Shown here: in pieces, positions 7,585-18,083 of the stretch | How positions within the stretch are numbered: the first letter of the stretch is position 1 | How the letters are laid out: each line of letters opens with the position of its first letter | Assembly: GCF_900188425.1 (NCBI RefSeq) | Contig: NZ_FZON01000014.1 | Coordinates: 34,260-98,259 of the forward strand | Origin: Antarctobacter heliothermus | Lineage (GTDB): Bacteria > Pseudomonadota > Alphaproteobacteria > Rhodobacterales > Rhodobacteraceae | DNA length: 64,000 bases | Direction: 5' to 3' | Program-made: the position numbers and the translations under genes | Notes under the pieces: generated by a model | What the model was told of the DNA's origin: nothing | The model's input: only the letters and a program-made list of their open reading frames with translations | Databases searched by the model: none

Positions 7585-10575
7585 TTATTGCAGCGTCGCC
7601 GAGGCGGCGGCCGTTGCCAGTTTCCAGTTCTCGATGGCCGTGCCTTCGGTCTTGAGCCTGCTGGCAAGGTAATACAGCCGCTGGGTCGCGGGGCCGTCCG
7701 GGGCCGTCTCGAACCGTTGCTTGAGGAAATAGGGCGGAATGGCCTGCGAATAGAGCGTCGCAGTCACCGTCACCTTGGCCGGGTCGATCGCCGCTGGCAG
7801 CGTGATCCGGTATTCCAATGCGTCAGAGCCGGGCTGGAAATCGGGATCGGCGGCCGCGCGCCCCTCTGGCATTGTCGCCTTCATAAAGGCGGCCGTGACC
7901 TCGCTGTCGCCGAACTTGGCGATGAACTTGGGCGTGCCGGGGGTCAGCGTGCCATGCGGCGTCAAGCGATTGTCCTTGGGGTGATAGACCCGGTGGACAA
8001 AGCTGGTGGTAAAGGCGCGTTCGGCGTTCTGGGTCAGTTCCTCATAGATCTGCACCTGGGTCTGGTCGGTGATCACGCTGTAATGCGGTTGGAACAGCGC
8101 CATATCCGCCCCCTCTGGCACAACGTCCAGAAACTCTGTCTTCAGCGGCGTTCCGGTCGGGTCGACAATCACACCCGCGCCGTTTGTGCAGCCCGAACAC
8201 CACAGCGTCGCGCCATCCGCGCCCACGGCGCGCACCTCCAGAAAGGCACGGCGAAACCCGACACCAGAGGGCAGCCGATGGCCGGTCTTGTTGGTCACGG
8301 CGACATTGGCCACCAGCCCGCCATAGCCTTCGGTCAGGTCCAGCGTGACATCCGCCGTCTCTTCGCGGGCCTGCAGGACCATCGTGTCGATGGCCAGCTG
8401 CGCGCCGTTGGTGGCATAGGTCATCGGGTCTGTGCGGCTCATCCCCATCTCGGCGCTGAACTGGCGCAGCATTTCAACCATGAACACGTTCAGCCCGACA
8501 AAGCTGTGCCGACGATACCCTTCGCGGAAGGGCACATCGACGTCCTCCTGCGGCAACAGGTTGGCCACATCGGGCAGTTTGGTGTCCTGAATGGTGGCAA
8601 TCTGGGTGGTGATGGCGGGCACCGACAGGCTGCCATCGACGCTTTGGAAATCTGACTTCATGTGGCAATCCTGACAGGATTGCGCGGTGCCCTTGTCACT
8701 GTAGATGCTGTTGACCCACTCGATATAAGTCGCCTGCTCTACCGAGTGCTGAAAGTCGGTCAGCCCCTGCGGAAAGGTCACGCCGTATTCCGTGTTCAAA
8801 AAGGCAGCACCATTTTTGGCCGCCTCGTTGAACACCTTTTGATCGGCCTCTGTGTAACCCTCCAGTGGCTTGTCCTTGGGCGCGTCCACATTGGGCAGGT
8901 TGATGGTATGGCACGCGCCGCACAGCTCACTGTCCTTGATATAGTCGTCCTTGACCGGGGTGATGCCCATGGCGTTCTGCATCGGTTTCTCGCGCACGTC
9001 GTCAAACGGTCCGATCAGCTGGTCCGCGTCATTCAGGCGAAAGACGCCGGTGGTGCCGTTCATCAGGTAGGTGTCCAGCTTGTTGTATGCCGGCTGGCCC
9101 TTGGCCTGTTCGGGAGGCGCGATGTGATGGCAAACGGTGCAGGAAATCCCCTCACGCGCAAGATTGCCGTAGGCGTGGTAATCAAAGGTGCCATCCGCCT
9201 TCTGCGCCTTTTCCTCGGCCTCTGTCAGGGGGGGGTGCAACAGCGTATAGGCGACCTTGAAATCATTCGGGTCCAGTCCCTTGTCGGGGTTGGCATGGGC
9301 GTCGATCTCCAGTTGGCGTTGCCCCATCGCGCCATGACAGGACAGGCAGGTGGTTCCCAGATTGGACGTCAGATCGCCCTCGCCCGCCGCCTGCAACAGG
9401 GCAAATTCGCTTTCGAGCTGGGCAAAAAAGATCGGGTCGCGTCCGGCCAGCCCCATCGGCGACCAGCGCCATTCCCCGTATTCGGAAATGTTGAAACCGT
9501 CGCCGTAGTCCGGTCCGGTTTGCAGGAACATCGTGGTGCCGGAAGGCGGTCCACCAAGGCCGCCATGACAGCCGATGCAATTGTCCGAGGTCAGGAAATG
9601 CTGGGTGTCATTGGGCCGCGCGGGCACATGATCCAGCCATTCGCTCGGCAGGGTCTGCACCTTGCCCGGCGGCACGTCGATGCCACCCGTGGGCGGGAAC
9701 ATGGCCGCAAAGATCGGATTGATCTCTACCGGGGACGGCGCGACCTTGGCGTTGGATTTCGCCAGTACCGTCTCATTGTGAAAGAAATCCTCGATCAACC
9801 TCGCCTCGCTGGCGCCCATGGCGGGGCGCTGGACGGCGGGCAGGTTGAACGGACCCGGCGGGAACCCCTCCATATCGCGCCAGCTTTCGTCGACGCGAAA
9901 AATCAGCGGCTCACCGGGATAGCCTTCGACGTTGTCGAGGCTGGAATAGATCAGTTCTTCGGCGGCAGAGGCATGGCAACGCATGCACATCCCGTCGCCC
10001 GCCTGCCCCGAGGGCGGCGTAAACGGCGGATCAAAGCTGTCCACCGTCGCCGACTGCCCGACAGAGGCAAAGAACCAGCCGCCATGCGACAGGGCGCTGT
10101 CCTTGACCATCACGGTCCAGTTCAGCCCGCCGGTGGTGCGCAGGAACTCCAGCATCTCTGCCTCTACCTTGGCGGGATCGTCGGGGTGCATGAATGCCAG
10201 CATCTCACGATACTCAACGTACCGCGCGGCGGGCGGTGAGGCCATTTCCTTGACCACAATCGCACCGTCCGGAATGGAGCCGGTGCGCCCGCCCTCAAGC
10301 CATGTCAGCACCTCCGGCGAATAGTAGATCCGCACAGCCGGATGCACGCCATACGATGTATCCAGCACAAAGGGCCCGGTGTCGCGCCAGCTTTTGTCGC
10401 GAATCCACCCCTCTTTGGCAAAGGTGCGGTCGGCGATAAACGGATACAGTTGCGCCTCGTAGTCCAGCAGCGGCAAGGCCGAAGGCAGCGGCAGCGTCGT
10501 AGGTTCGGTCTGCGCAAGCGCGCCCCCACCGGACCACAAGGTGACAAGGGCGGCGGCGACGCAGGAACGGAGCAT
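7585..10575 (-). CDS. exported cytochrome P460-like / hexaheme c-type cytochrome
   Basis: 996 residues with a signal peptide ending ALAQ. Residues ~40-185 resemble a cytochrome P460 domain (PFIADRTFAKEGWIRDKSW, VRIYYSPEV, ..GAIVVKEM). Six CxxCH heme sites follow: CMRCH (197), CIGCH (333), CLSCH (410), CTVCH (479), CGACH (552) and CQDCH (634). The last ~300 residues have no heme site and look like a beta-rich domain (VTNKTGHRLPSGVGFRRAFLEV). It should be a periplasmic redox protein matured by the cytochrome c system; donor and acceptor are unknown. P460 proteins often oxidise hydroxylamine or detoxify nitrogen oxides, but no such partner genes lie nearby. It appears monocistronic. Confidence 0.85.
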   Translation of the reverse strand: MLRSCVAAALVTLWSGGGALAQTEPTTLPLPSALPLLDYEAQLYPFIADRTFAKEGWIRDKSWRDTGPFVLDTSYGVHPAVRIYYSPEVLTWLEGGRTGSIPDGAIVVKEMASPPAARYVEYREMLAFMHPDDPAKVEAEMLEFLRTTGGLNWTVMVKDSALSHGGWFFASVGQSATVDSFDPPFTPPSGQAGDGMCMRCHASAAEELIYSSLDNVEGYPGEPLIFRVDESWRDMEGFPPGPFNLPAVQRPAMGASEARLIEDFFHNETVLAKSNAKVAPSPVEINPIFAAMFPPTGGIDVPPGKVQTLPSEWLDHVPARPNDTQHFLTSDNCIGCHGGLGGPPSGTTMFLQTGPDYGDGFNISEYGEWRWSPMGLAGRDPIFFAQLESEFALLQAAGEGDLTSNLGTTCLSCHGAMGQRQLEIDAHANPDKGLDPNDFKVAYTLLHPPLTEAEEKAQKADGTFDYHAYGNLAREGISCTVCHHIAPPEQAKGQPAYNKLDTYLMNGTTGVFRLNDADQLIGPFDDVREKPMQNAMGITPVKDDYIKDSELCGACHTINLPNVDAPKDKPLEGYTEADQKVFNEAAKNGAAFLNTEYGVTFPQGLTDFQHSVEQATYIEWVNSIYSDKGTAQSCQDCHMKSDFQSVDGSLSVPAITTQIATIQDTKLPDVANLLPQEDVDVPFREGYRRHSFVGLNVFMVEMLRQFSAEMGMSRTDPMTYATNGAQLAIDTMVLQAREETADVTLDLTEGYGGLVANVAVTNKTGHRLPSGVGFRRAFLEVRAVGADGATLWCSGCTNGAGVIVDPTGTPLKTEFLDVVPEGADMALFQPHYSVITDQTQVQIYEELTQNAERAFTTSFVHRVYHPKDNRLTPHGTLTPGTPKFIAKFGDSEVTAAFMKATMPEGRAAADPDFQPGSDALEYRITLPAAIDPAKVTVTATLYSQAIPPYFLKQRFETAPDGPATQRLYYLASRLKTEGTAIENWKLATAAASATLQ

Positions 10576-10729
10576 GGGATAAAGCCTTATTGGAGAAGGG
10601 TGCGAAAAGAATGCAAGCTATGGGTGTGCAAATCAAGCCCGTTGACCGGCTTGCGAACACAGGCAACCCCTACACGGTCAACCCTGCCCACCCGGCACCC
10701 ACCACGCAACCCGGCTGCGCGCTGAAAAA

Positions 10730-11614
10730 CTATTGTTTTTTATGTACTGCCCAATAGGCCTGTGTCTCTTGCCGCAACGCTTCATAGGACGTGATTCGCT
10801 CTTTTGCCTCGGTCCCGCCCCGCGCCACCAACATCGCGATCAGCGTTTCAATCAGGGCCATTGCACCGGCGTAGCAACAGAAGTGATGCGTCGACAGGAC
10901 AGAAGCCAACAGCGTTTCATCTGCCTGAAACTCGGGTGAGACAATTTCGCTGTCGGTGATCATGACCAGCCTGACACCCTTGCGGCGGGCGAATTTGCAG
11001 GCGTCGATGGTCTCACGCGAATAAGGCGTAAAGGTCAGCGCGATCATCACATCCCCCGGTTGGGCTGAATGCAGTTCGTCCACCGGACTGCCCATGTGGC
11101 GCGGGATCAGCCGCAGCGACGGCAACGCCATCCGGCCCACATAATGCAGGTAATAGGCCAACCCATAGCTGGCGCGCGTGGCGGTGAGAAAGACATTGGG
11201 CGCCTCGGTCAGCAGGTCGACCACCCGCGCCATGCGGACGGGATCTGCCTGTTCCAGCGACCTTTGCACAATCGCCATGCCGTTCAACGCTGCCTCGGCC
11301 TGCACCCGGCCCAGCCCCCCCGCGTCGCGCACCCTCGCGACCCAGCCGGGCCTGTCCCCCGTGGCGGATGACACCAGCGCCTGCCGGAAGGGGTCGCGCA
11401 GGGCGTCAAAACTGGCAAAGCCTAGCCGTTCGGCCAGTCGAACCAGCGTATAGGTGCTGACACCGGCCTTGCGCGCGGTGTCCCGGATCGGGTCCAGGCC
11501 AAAATCAGACGGATGGTCCACCACATATTTCGCCGCCATGCGCAGCCCGCGCGGCAGATCGGGAATACCCCCCTTCAGCGTTGCAAGGGTTCGGTTTCTC
11601 AGGGTCGGGTCCAT
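10730..11614 (-). CDS. MurR/RpiR family transcriptional regulator
   Basis: 294 residues from the ATG at 11614; the frame is open upstream to 11743, but the family alignment begins at MDPTLRNRT. The N-terminal HTH_6 domain is evident (PDLPRGLRMAAKYVVDHP, GVSTYTLVRLAERLGFASFDALR). The C-terminal SIS sugar-phosphate-binding fold follows (VFLTATRASYGLAYYLHYVG, GDVMIALTFTPYSRETID, GVRLVMITDS). RpiR proteins usually sense phosphosugars, but many control amino-acid or amine catabolism in Rhodobacterales. It is divergent from the flavoprotein gene at 11737, its likely target; the 122-base gap is AT-rich around TTATAATTTTGACC. Confidence 0.88.
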   Translation of the reverse strand: MDPTLRNRTLATLKGGIPDLPRGLRMAAKYVVDHPSDFGLDPIRDTARKAGVSTYTLVRLAERLGFASFDALRDPFRQALVSSATGDRPGWVARVRDAGGLGRVQAEAALNGMAIVQRSLEQADPVRMARVVDLLTEAPNVFLTATRASYGLAYYLHYVGRMALPSLRLIPRHMGSPVDELHSAQPGDVMIALTFTPYSRETIDACKFARRKGVRLVMITDSEIVSPEFQADETLLASVLSTHHFCCYAGAMALIETLIAMLVARGGTEAKERITSYEALRQETQAYWAVHKKQ

Positions 11615-11736
11615 GTGCCGGGGTCTCCGCGTGACAAAACATTCGTTATAATTTTGACCTATTGTCCAATTTCGTTTTTCCAGCAAGATCCCAGTGCGAC
11701 CTAACGCGCCCGCAGACAGCCCGAACGGACATCTCC

Positions 11737-14130
11737 ATGGCACAGCACCTTCCCTCTAACGCATCGGTTGTCGTCATCGGTGGTGGCATCATGGGGTGTT
11801 CCACCCTGTACCACCTCGCCAAGATGGGGGTCAGCGATGCCGTCCTGCTGGAACGTAATGCGCTGACCTCTGGCACCACTTGGCATTCCGCCGCACAGGT
11901 GCGGGCACTGCGCAATTCACGCAACCTGACACGGATGATCCAGTATTCGGTCGATCTGTATTCCGGGCTGGAACAGGAAACCGGGCAGTCGGCCGGCTGG
12001 ATCCAAAAGGGATCGCTGTCGATCGCCACCAACCCGGACCGCCTGACCCATGTGAAACGGCAAGAGGCGCTGGCCCATGCCTATGGCATCGACGCCTGGT
12101 CGATCTCTCCCGGAGAGGCCAAGGAACGCTGGCCGCTGATGAATGCCGAGGACGTGCTGGGCGCGGTCTGGTCCCCGTCGGATGGACGGGTGTCGCCCTC
12201 AGATGTCTGCGCCGCACTGGTCAAAGGGGCAAAATCGCGGGGTGCCAAGCTGTTCGAACGCACCGGCGTCACCGGCATCCTGACCGATCAGGGCCGCATC
12301 ACCGGGGTTGAGACGACACAGGGCGTGATCACCTGCGACGCGGTGGCGCTGTGCACCGGGCTATGGTCGCGTGAGATGGGCGCATTGGCGGGGGCCGAGG
12401 TTCCGGCGCTGGCCTGCGAACATTTCTACCTGCTGACCAAACCGATTGACGGCATTGTCGGCAATACTCCGACCCTGTCGGACCACGATAACCATCTCTA
12501 CATACGCGATGACAGCGGCGGCCTGCTGGTCGGCTGTTTTGAACCGATGGGCAAGCCCATCGCGCCGGGCGTGCTGAACGAGAGCTTTGAATTTGGCCTG
12601 CTGCCAGAAGACTGGGACCACTTTGAACCAATGATGATGAACGCTCTGCACCGCCTGCCCGCGCTGGAAACCGCAGAGGTCAAGATGCTGCTGAACGGCC
12701 CCGAAAGCTTTACCCCCGACGGCACCTTCATGCTGGGCGAAACCGCAGAGACGCGCGGGCTGTTTCTGGGCTGCGGCATGAACTCTGTCGGGATGGCCTC
12801 CGGGGGCGGCGCGGGCATGAACCTTGCCCATGCCATCGTGCATGGTCACACCGCCTATGACCTGTCAGAGGCGGATGCCAAACGCTTTGCCCCCGTGTTC
12901 AATTCGGTCGAACATCTGATGGCCCGCGCGCCAGAGATCCTGGGCACGCATTACGACATTTCCTACCCCGGCAAACAGCTAAGGACCGCGCGCGACCTGC
13001 GCCGCCTGCCGCTGGATGCGGAATACCGTGCCGCTGGCGCGCATATGGGACAGGTCTATGGCTGGGAACGACCGCTGTACTTTGGCAAGACTGCAGAACC
13101 GGTATTGCGGTTTGACCGGCCCGACTGGTTCGAAAACGTCCGGGCCGAGGTCATGGCCGCGCATGAAAAGGCAGCGATCTTTGATGCCTCGCCCTTTGGC
13201 AAGATCGAGGTGACAGGCCCCGACGCCGAGGCCTTCTTGCGCCACACCTGCGCCGGTCAGGTACAGCGCGCGCCGGGATCGGTGATCTACACCGCCGTTC
13301 TGAACGCACGCGGCACCTTTGAAAGCGATATCACCGCGCATCGCATCGCGCAGGATCATTACCGGCTGTTTGTCGGCACCAACGCGATCAAGCGCGATCT
13401 GGCATGGTTCCGCCGCCATGCGGACGGCTTTGACGTGACGCTGGAGGACAGCACGGAAAAATACGCTGTTCTGGGCCTGATGGGGCCGGAGGCGGCGCGC
13501 ATCGTGGCCGACTGCGGCGCGCCAGAGTTGAACGATCTGGGCTATTTCAAGGTTGGTCCGGCCCATATCGCGGGCAAACATGTGCGCGCCGCACGCCTGT
13601 CCTATGTCGGAGAGGCGGGTTGGGAAATCACCTGCCTGTCCGAAAACGCACCCGCCCTCTACGCGGCGTTGACCGCTGCGGGTGCGGTGCCTGCGGGGTT
13701 GTTTGCGCAGACCTCCATGCGGGTCGAAAAAGGGTTCTGCGCCATGGGGCATGAACTGGACAGCGATGTCACGCCGATCAGCGCGGGGCTGGACTTTGCC
13801 ACCCGCAAATCCGGCGGGTTCATCGGGGCCGAGGCGCTGTCAGAGGCCCGCGCCAAGGGCGCGCGGACGCGCGTCTTTTCATTGATCCTAGACGATGCAA
13901 CGGCAGTGCCGCTGGGCCATGAGCCGGTCTATCTGGATGGCAAGATTGTCGGTCAGACTTCGACCTGCGCCTTTGGCTACCGGGTTGGCAGGCCCGTCGC
14001 GCTGGGCCACGGGCATCACCGGATTGCCGGTGGCACAAAGGTTCAGGTCGATATCGCACGCCAGATGTTTGACGCAACCGTGGTTGAGGGACCGCTGTTC
14101 GACCCGGACGGCACCCGGATGAAGGGGTGA
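11737..14130 (+). CDS. FAD-dependent dimethylglycine/sarcosine dehydrogenase-like protein with GcvT domains
   Basis: 797 residues, matching the dimethylglycine dehydrogenase family (~800). Order: DAO-type FAD domain (residues ~10-370, VVVIGGGIMGCSTLYHLAKMG, then the SGTTWHSA covalent-flavin-type region), a short FAO_M linker domain (~370-430), a GCV_T tetrahydrofolate-binding aminomethyltransferase domain (~440-700) and a GCV_T C-terminal domain. Such enzymes demethylate N-methyl amines (dimethylglycine, sarcosine or related) and pass the methyl carbon to tetrahydrofolate. The substrate cannot be fixed from sequence. The ATG at 11737 is preferred over one at 11662 because the family begins just before the FAD motif. 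It is divergent from an RpiR regulator. Confidence 0.88.
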   Translation: MAQHLPSNASVVVIGGGIMGCSTLYHLAKMGVSDAVLLERNALTSGTTWHSAAQVRALRNSRNLTRMIQYSVDLYSGLEQETGQSAGWIQKGSLSIATNPDRLTHVKRQEALAHAYGIDAWSISPGEAKERWPLMNAEDVLGAVWSPSDGRVSPSDVCAALVKGAKSRGAKLFERTGVTGILTDQGRITGVETTQGVITCDAVALCTGLWSREMGALAGAEVPALACEHFYLLTKPIDGIVGNTPTLSDHDNHLYIRDDSGGLLVGCFEPMGKPIAPGVLNESFEFGLLPEDWDHFEPMMMNALHRLPALETAEVKMLLNGPESFTPDGTFMLGETAETRGLFLGCGMNSVGMASGGGAGMNLAHAIVHGHTAYDLSEADAKRFAPVFNSVEHLMARAPEILGTHYDISYPGKQLRTARDLRRLPLDAEYRAAGAHMGQVYGWERPLYFGKTAEPVLRFDRPDWFENVRAEVMAAHEKAAIFDASPFGKIEVTGPDAEAFLRHTCAGQVQRAPGSVIYTAVLNARGTFESDITAHRIAQDHYRLFVGTNAIKRDLAWFRRHADGFDVTLEDSTEKYAVLGLMGPEAARIVADCGAPELNDLGYFKVGPAHIAGKHVRAARLSYVGEAGWEITCLSENAPALYAALTAAGAVPAGLFAQTSMRVEKGFCAMGHELDSDVTPISAGLDFATRKSGGFIGAEALSEARAKGARTRVFSLILDDATAVPLGHEPVYLDGKIVGQTSTCAFGYRVGRPVALGHGHHRIAGGTKVQVDIARQMFDATVVEGPLFDPDGTRMKG

Positions 14131-14152
14131 TCCCGCGCGCAGCGCTCTGTCC

Positions 14153-15331
<1,179 letters not shown>

Positions 15332-15449
15332 CTGAAAGTCGTCTCTGGTGCAACGGCATCGCGCGATGCCACGCCGCTTGCAAGAGCCGAAACGCGGATT
15401 TGCGCCGCCTCACCCAATGGCAGGCGGCACCTTTTAGCCCGTCAGGGCG

Positions 15450-15481
15450 CGCCATCGCCCCGACGCGGCGGGTCGATGGCG
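15450..15481 (-). terminator. stem-loop downstream of the RNA helicase gene
   Basis: An 8-bp perfect stem (CGCCATCG with CGATGGCG) encloses a GC-rich loop and begins 8 bases beyond the helicase stop. There is no T run on the helicase strand, so if it terminates it is not a classical intrinsic site; mRNA 3'-end protection is an alternative. Confidence 0.35.
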
Positions 15482-15488
15482 GACTGGT

Positions 15489-17690
15489 TCAGCGTTTGCC
15501 GCGCCGCGGCGTGTCAAAGCCACCCTCGCGCGGTTTGCCCGCCGGTTTGCCCGGTTTCTTTGGCGTGAACCGCTTGGAGGTGTTGCTTGCATCCCCGGCG
15601 CCGGCTGGTTTGCCCTTGCCCGGTCCCTTTGGCTTGGCGCCAAAGGGCTTGGGGCCAGTGGATTTATGGCCAGGCTTTCCGGCGGGGCTGGGTCTGGCCT
15701 TGAACTTGGCCGGTCCGCTCGCGTCCTGATCCCGAGAGCGCGATTGCCCCGGTGCGGATGAGCCTGCCTCTTGCCGGGGCTTGCCCTCGTATTTGGGTTT
15801 GCCTTCGTACTTGGGCTTACCCTCAGATCTCGGTTTGCCCTCATACTTGGGCTTGTCTCCGGATTTCGGCTTGTCCCCGTACCTGGGTTTTTCGCCATAT
15901 TTCGGCTTGTCACCATACGTCGGCTTGTCACCTTGGCTGGGCCGGGCTGCCGGTCTGGGACGGTCCGGGGCCTCAGCCCGTTCCCTGCGCGGCGCCGGTG
16001 CGGCATCCCCGTCGCGCGGCGGACGGGGCTTGCGCGGCTTGTCATCGCTGCCGAAATCGCGCTTGGGACGCGGCCCCGCACCATCGGGTTTGGGTCCGCG
16101 ACGCTGCGGCGTCAGATCCGGGGCCTTGTCCATGGCGCGCACGGTAATCCCGTCTTCCAGCGTGGCATCCGCGCCCAGTCCCGACAGAAAGCCGTCGACC
16201 TTGGCGGCCAGCAATTCCACGTAGGTCTCACTGTCCTGCACGCGGATCGCGCCGATGTCGTTCTTGTCCAGATCACCGGCCCGGCACAGCAAGGGCAACA
16301 GCCAGCGCGCCTCTGCCCGGTCGCCGCGACCAACCGACAATGAAATCCAGCGGCTGGGGCCAAAGCTGCGCTCGGCAGAGCGTGCCGGTTTCGCATCCGC
16401 CGGCAACAGTTCCTCAGCGGCGGCATGGCGCGACTGGTACAGGCGCAGATAGGCGGCGGCGATCACTTCGGGGCTGTGACGGTCCAGCAGCTTGGCCGCA
16501 AAGGCGCTCTGGTGCTCTGTCACCGGCTCATCCCACGCGGGATCGTTCAATAACCGGTCTTCGTCCTGACGCTGGATGTCCTCGGGCGAAGGCGCCTCGA
16601 CCCATTCGGCGTTGATCTTGGCCCATTTCAGCAGGCGCTCTGCCTTTTTGGCGGCCCGTACCGGCACGATCAGCGCCGAGATCCCCTTGCGCCCGGCGCG
16701 GCCCGTGCGGCCAGAGCGGTGCAGCAGGCTTTCGGTGTTGCTGGGCAGGTCGGCGTGGATCACAAGGTTCAGGTTCGGCAGGTCGATGCCGCGCGCGGCC
16801 ACATCGGTGGCCACGCAAACCCGCGCGCGCCCGTCGCGCATCGCCTGCAACGCATGGGTGCGTTCCGTCTGGCTGAGTTCCCCCGACAGGCTGACCGTGG
16901 CCAGCCCCCGGTTGCCCAGCCGCGCCGACAGATGGTTCACCGCCGCGCGGGTGTTGGCAAAGACGATGGCGCTTTGATCATGGTGAAAGCGCAGCAAGTT
17001 GAAAATCGCATGTTCGCTGTCCGACGCCGCGACACGGATCGCCTGATAGGCAATATCCGCGTGCTGCGTGGTGCCGGTGAGCGTGCTGATCCGCTGCGCG
17101 TCACGCTGATACTGCTCGGCCAGCTTGACGATGGTCGGCGGCACGGTGGCCGAGAACAGCAGCGTGCGCCGCTCTTCCGGGGATTCCCCCAGAATATATT
17201 CCAGATCCTCATGAAACCCGAGATCCAGCATCTCATCCGCTTCGTCCAGCACCGCCGCCTTCAGCCCGCTGAGATCCAGCGATCCGCGCAGGATGTGGTC
17301 CTTGAGGCGGCCGGGGGTGCCGACAACGATATGCGCGCCGCGCGACAGGGCGCGCCGTTCGTCGCGCATGTCCATGCCGCCAACGCAGGAGGTGACCACC
17401 GCGCCGGTGCGGGCATACAGCCACGCCAGTTCCTGTTTGACCTGAAAGGCCAGTTCACGGGTTGGCGCGATGACCAGCGCCAGCGGCTCTGCCGCGCGGT
17501 CAAACGATGTCGCATCGCCCAGCAGGGTGGGTGCGATGGCAAGGCCAAAGCCCACGGTCTTGCCCGATCCGGTCTGCGCCGAGACCAGCAGGTCCGACGC
17601 CGCCAGTTCCGGCGCAATCACGGCCTCTTGAACAGGGGTCAATTTGTCGAAACCACGCTCAGCGAGCGCCTCGGACAGGGAAGAGATCAT
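15489..17690 (-). CDS. DEAD-box ATP-dependent RNA helicase with repetitive basic tail
   Basis: 733 residues from the ATG at 17690; the frame continues upstream but only the sequence from MISSLSEALAERGFDKLTPVQ matches the family. All core motifs are visible: Q motif, AQTGSGKT (I), PTRELA (Ia), TPGR (Ib), DEADEM (II), SAT (III), and HRSGRTGRAGR (VI). Residues ~470-570 contain a DbpA-like RNA-binding region (RWISLSVGRGDRAEARWLLPLLCR). The last ~190 residues are a disordered Lys/Arg/Gly/Pro-rich tail with nine hexapeptide repeats, expected to bind RNA non-specifically. Such proteins (DeaD/CsdA type) act in ribosome assembly and cold-shock RNA remodelling. Confidence 0.93.
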   Translation of the reverse strand: MISSLSEALAERGFDKLTPVQEAVIAPELAASDLLVSAQTGSGKTVGFGLAIAPTLLGDATSFDRAAEPLALVIAPTRELAFQVKQELAWLYARTGAVVTSCVGGMDMRDERRALSRGAHIVVGTPGRLKDHILRGSLDLSGLKAAVLDEADEMLDLGFHEDLEYILGESPEERRTLLFSATVPPTIVKLAEQYQRDAQRISTLTGTTQHADIAYQAIRVAASDSEHAIFNLLRFHHDQSAIVFANTRAAVNHLSARLGNRGLATVSLSGELSQTERTHALQAMRDGRARVCVATDVAARGIDLPNLNLVIHADLPSNTESLLHRSGRTGRAGRKGISALIVPVRAAKKAERLLKWAKINAEWVEAPSPEDIQRQDEDRLLNDPAWDEPVTEHQSAFAAKLLDRHSPEVIAAAYLRLYQSRHAAAEELLPADAKPARSAERSFGPSRWISLSVGRGDRAEARWLLPLLCRAGDLDKNDIGAIRVQDSETYVELLAAKVDGFLSGLGADATLEDGITVRAMDKAPDLTPQRRGPKPDGAGPRPKRDFGSDDKPRKPRPPRDGDAAPAPRRERAEAPDRPRPAARPSQGDKPTYGDKPKYGEKPRYGDKPKSGDKPKYEGKPRSEGKPKYEGKPKYEGKPRQEAGSSAPGQSRSRDQDASGPAKFKARPSPAGKPGHKSTGPKPFGAKPKGPGKGKPAGAGDASNTSKRFTPKKPGKPAGKPREGGFDTPRRGKR
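15771..15932 (-). repeat. nine 18-bp coding repeats in the helicase tail
   Basis: Nine consecutive hexapeptide units are encoded here: GDKPTY, GDKPKY, GEKPRY, GDKPKS, GDKPKY, EGKPRS, EGKPKY, EGKPKY, EGKPRQ. Units share the core (G)xKPxY, and the nucleotide repeats are imperfect. The region encodes an unstructured, basic, tyrosine-containing segment, a composition typical of condensate-forming RNA-binding tails. Confidence 0.9.
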
Positions 17691-18083
17691 AGTAGGGAAA
17701 TTCCATGGAAAAGCGGCAGCATGTGCCGGAGACAGCGCCGCGACGGCACAAGACCCGCACCTATAGGCCAAACCTGCAAAGAAGTACATGGCTGAACGGG
17801 GAATACACGCGCTTTTCTTGCCGCGCCCAAGCAAGAGCGCCGACAAGTGGCCCGCAAGGGGCGTTGACCGGACCTGAGCGGCGATCCGTCTGGCAACACT
17901 ATGCACCGATTTCGGACGCCGTCCAGCGCCCAGTGCGCCGGGTTCGAAACCATCGCGGATTTGCCGTTGTCGCTGCGCCTGTGCGCCATGCACCCGCGAG
18001 GCGGTCGGCTGTGCCGCCCTGCCCTCTGGGGTCGCTCCGCCGGGCCTGCGCCCTTGCACGCCCGACCTGAACACGGTTTAGTC
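17691..18083. promoter_or_regulatory. divergent intergenic region between helicase and ABC genes
   Basis: This 393-base GC-rich gap lies between the helicase start (17690) and the most likely start of the ABC fusion (18084). It must hold promoters for both directions. I see no convincing gene, hairpin or binding-site palindrome. The ABC frame stays open back to 17901, but that stretch encodes no recognisable domain. Confidence 0.4.

Noticed and set aside
8662..10239. 525-codon + strand frame inside the cytochrome gene
   Set aside because: It is antisense to six CxxCH sites and a signal peptide in the true gene and encodes no known domain.
15771..15932. CRISPR-like repeat array
   Set aside because: The 18-bp periodic repeats are in frame inside the helicase gene with no spacers between them, so they are coding repeats.
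17901..18083. N-terminal extension of the ABC gene to 17901
   Set aside because: The 61 extra codons have no similarity to ABC ATPase starts and no ribosome-binding site; the ATPase fold begins after 18084-18117.
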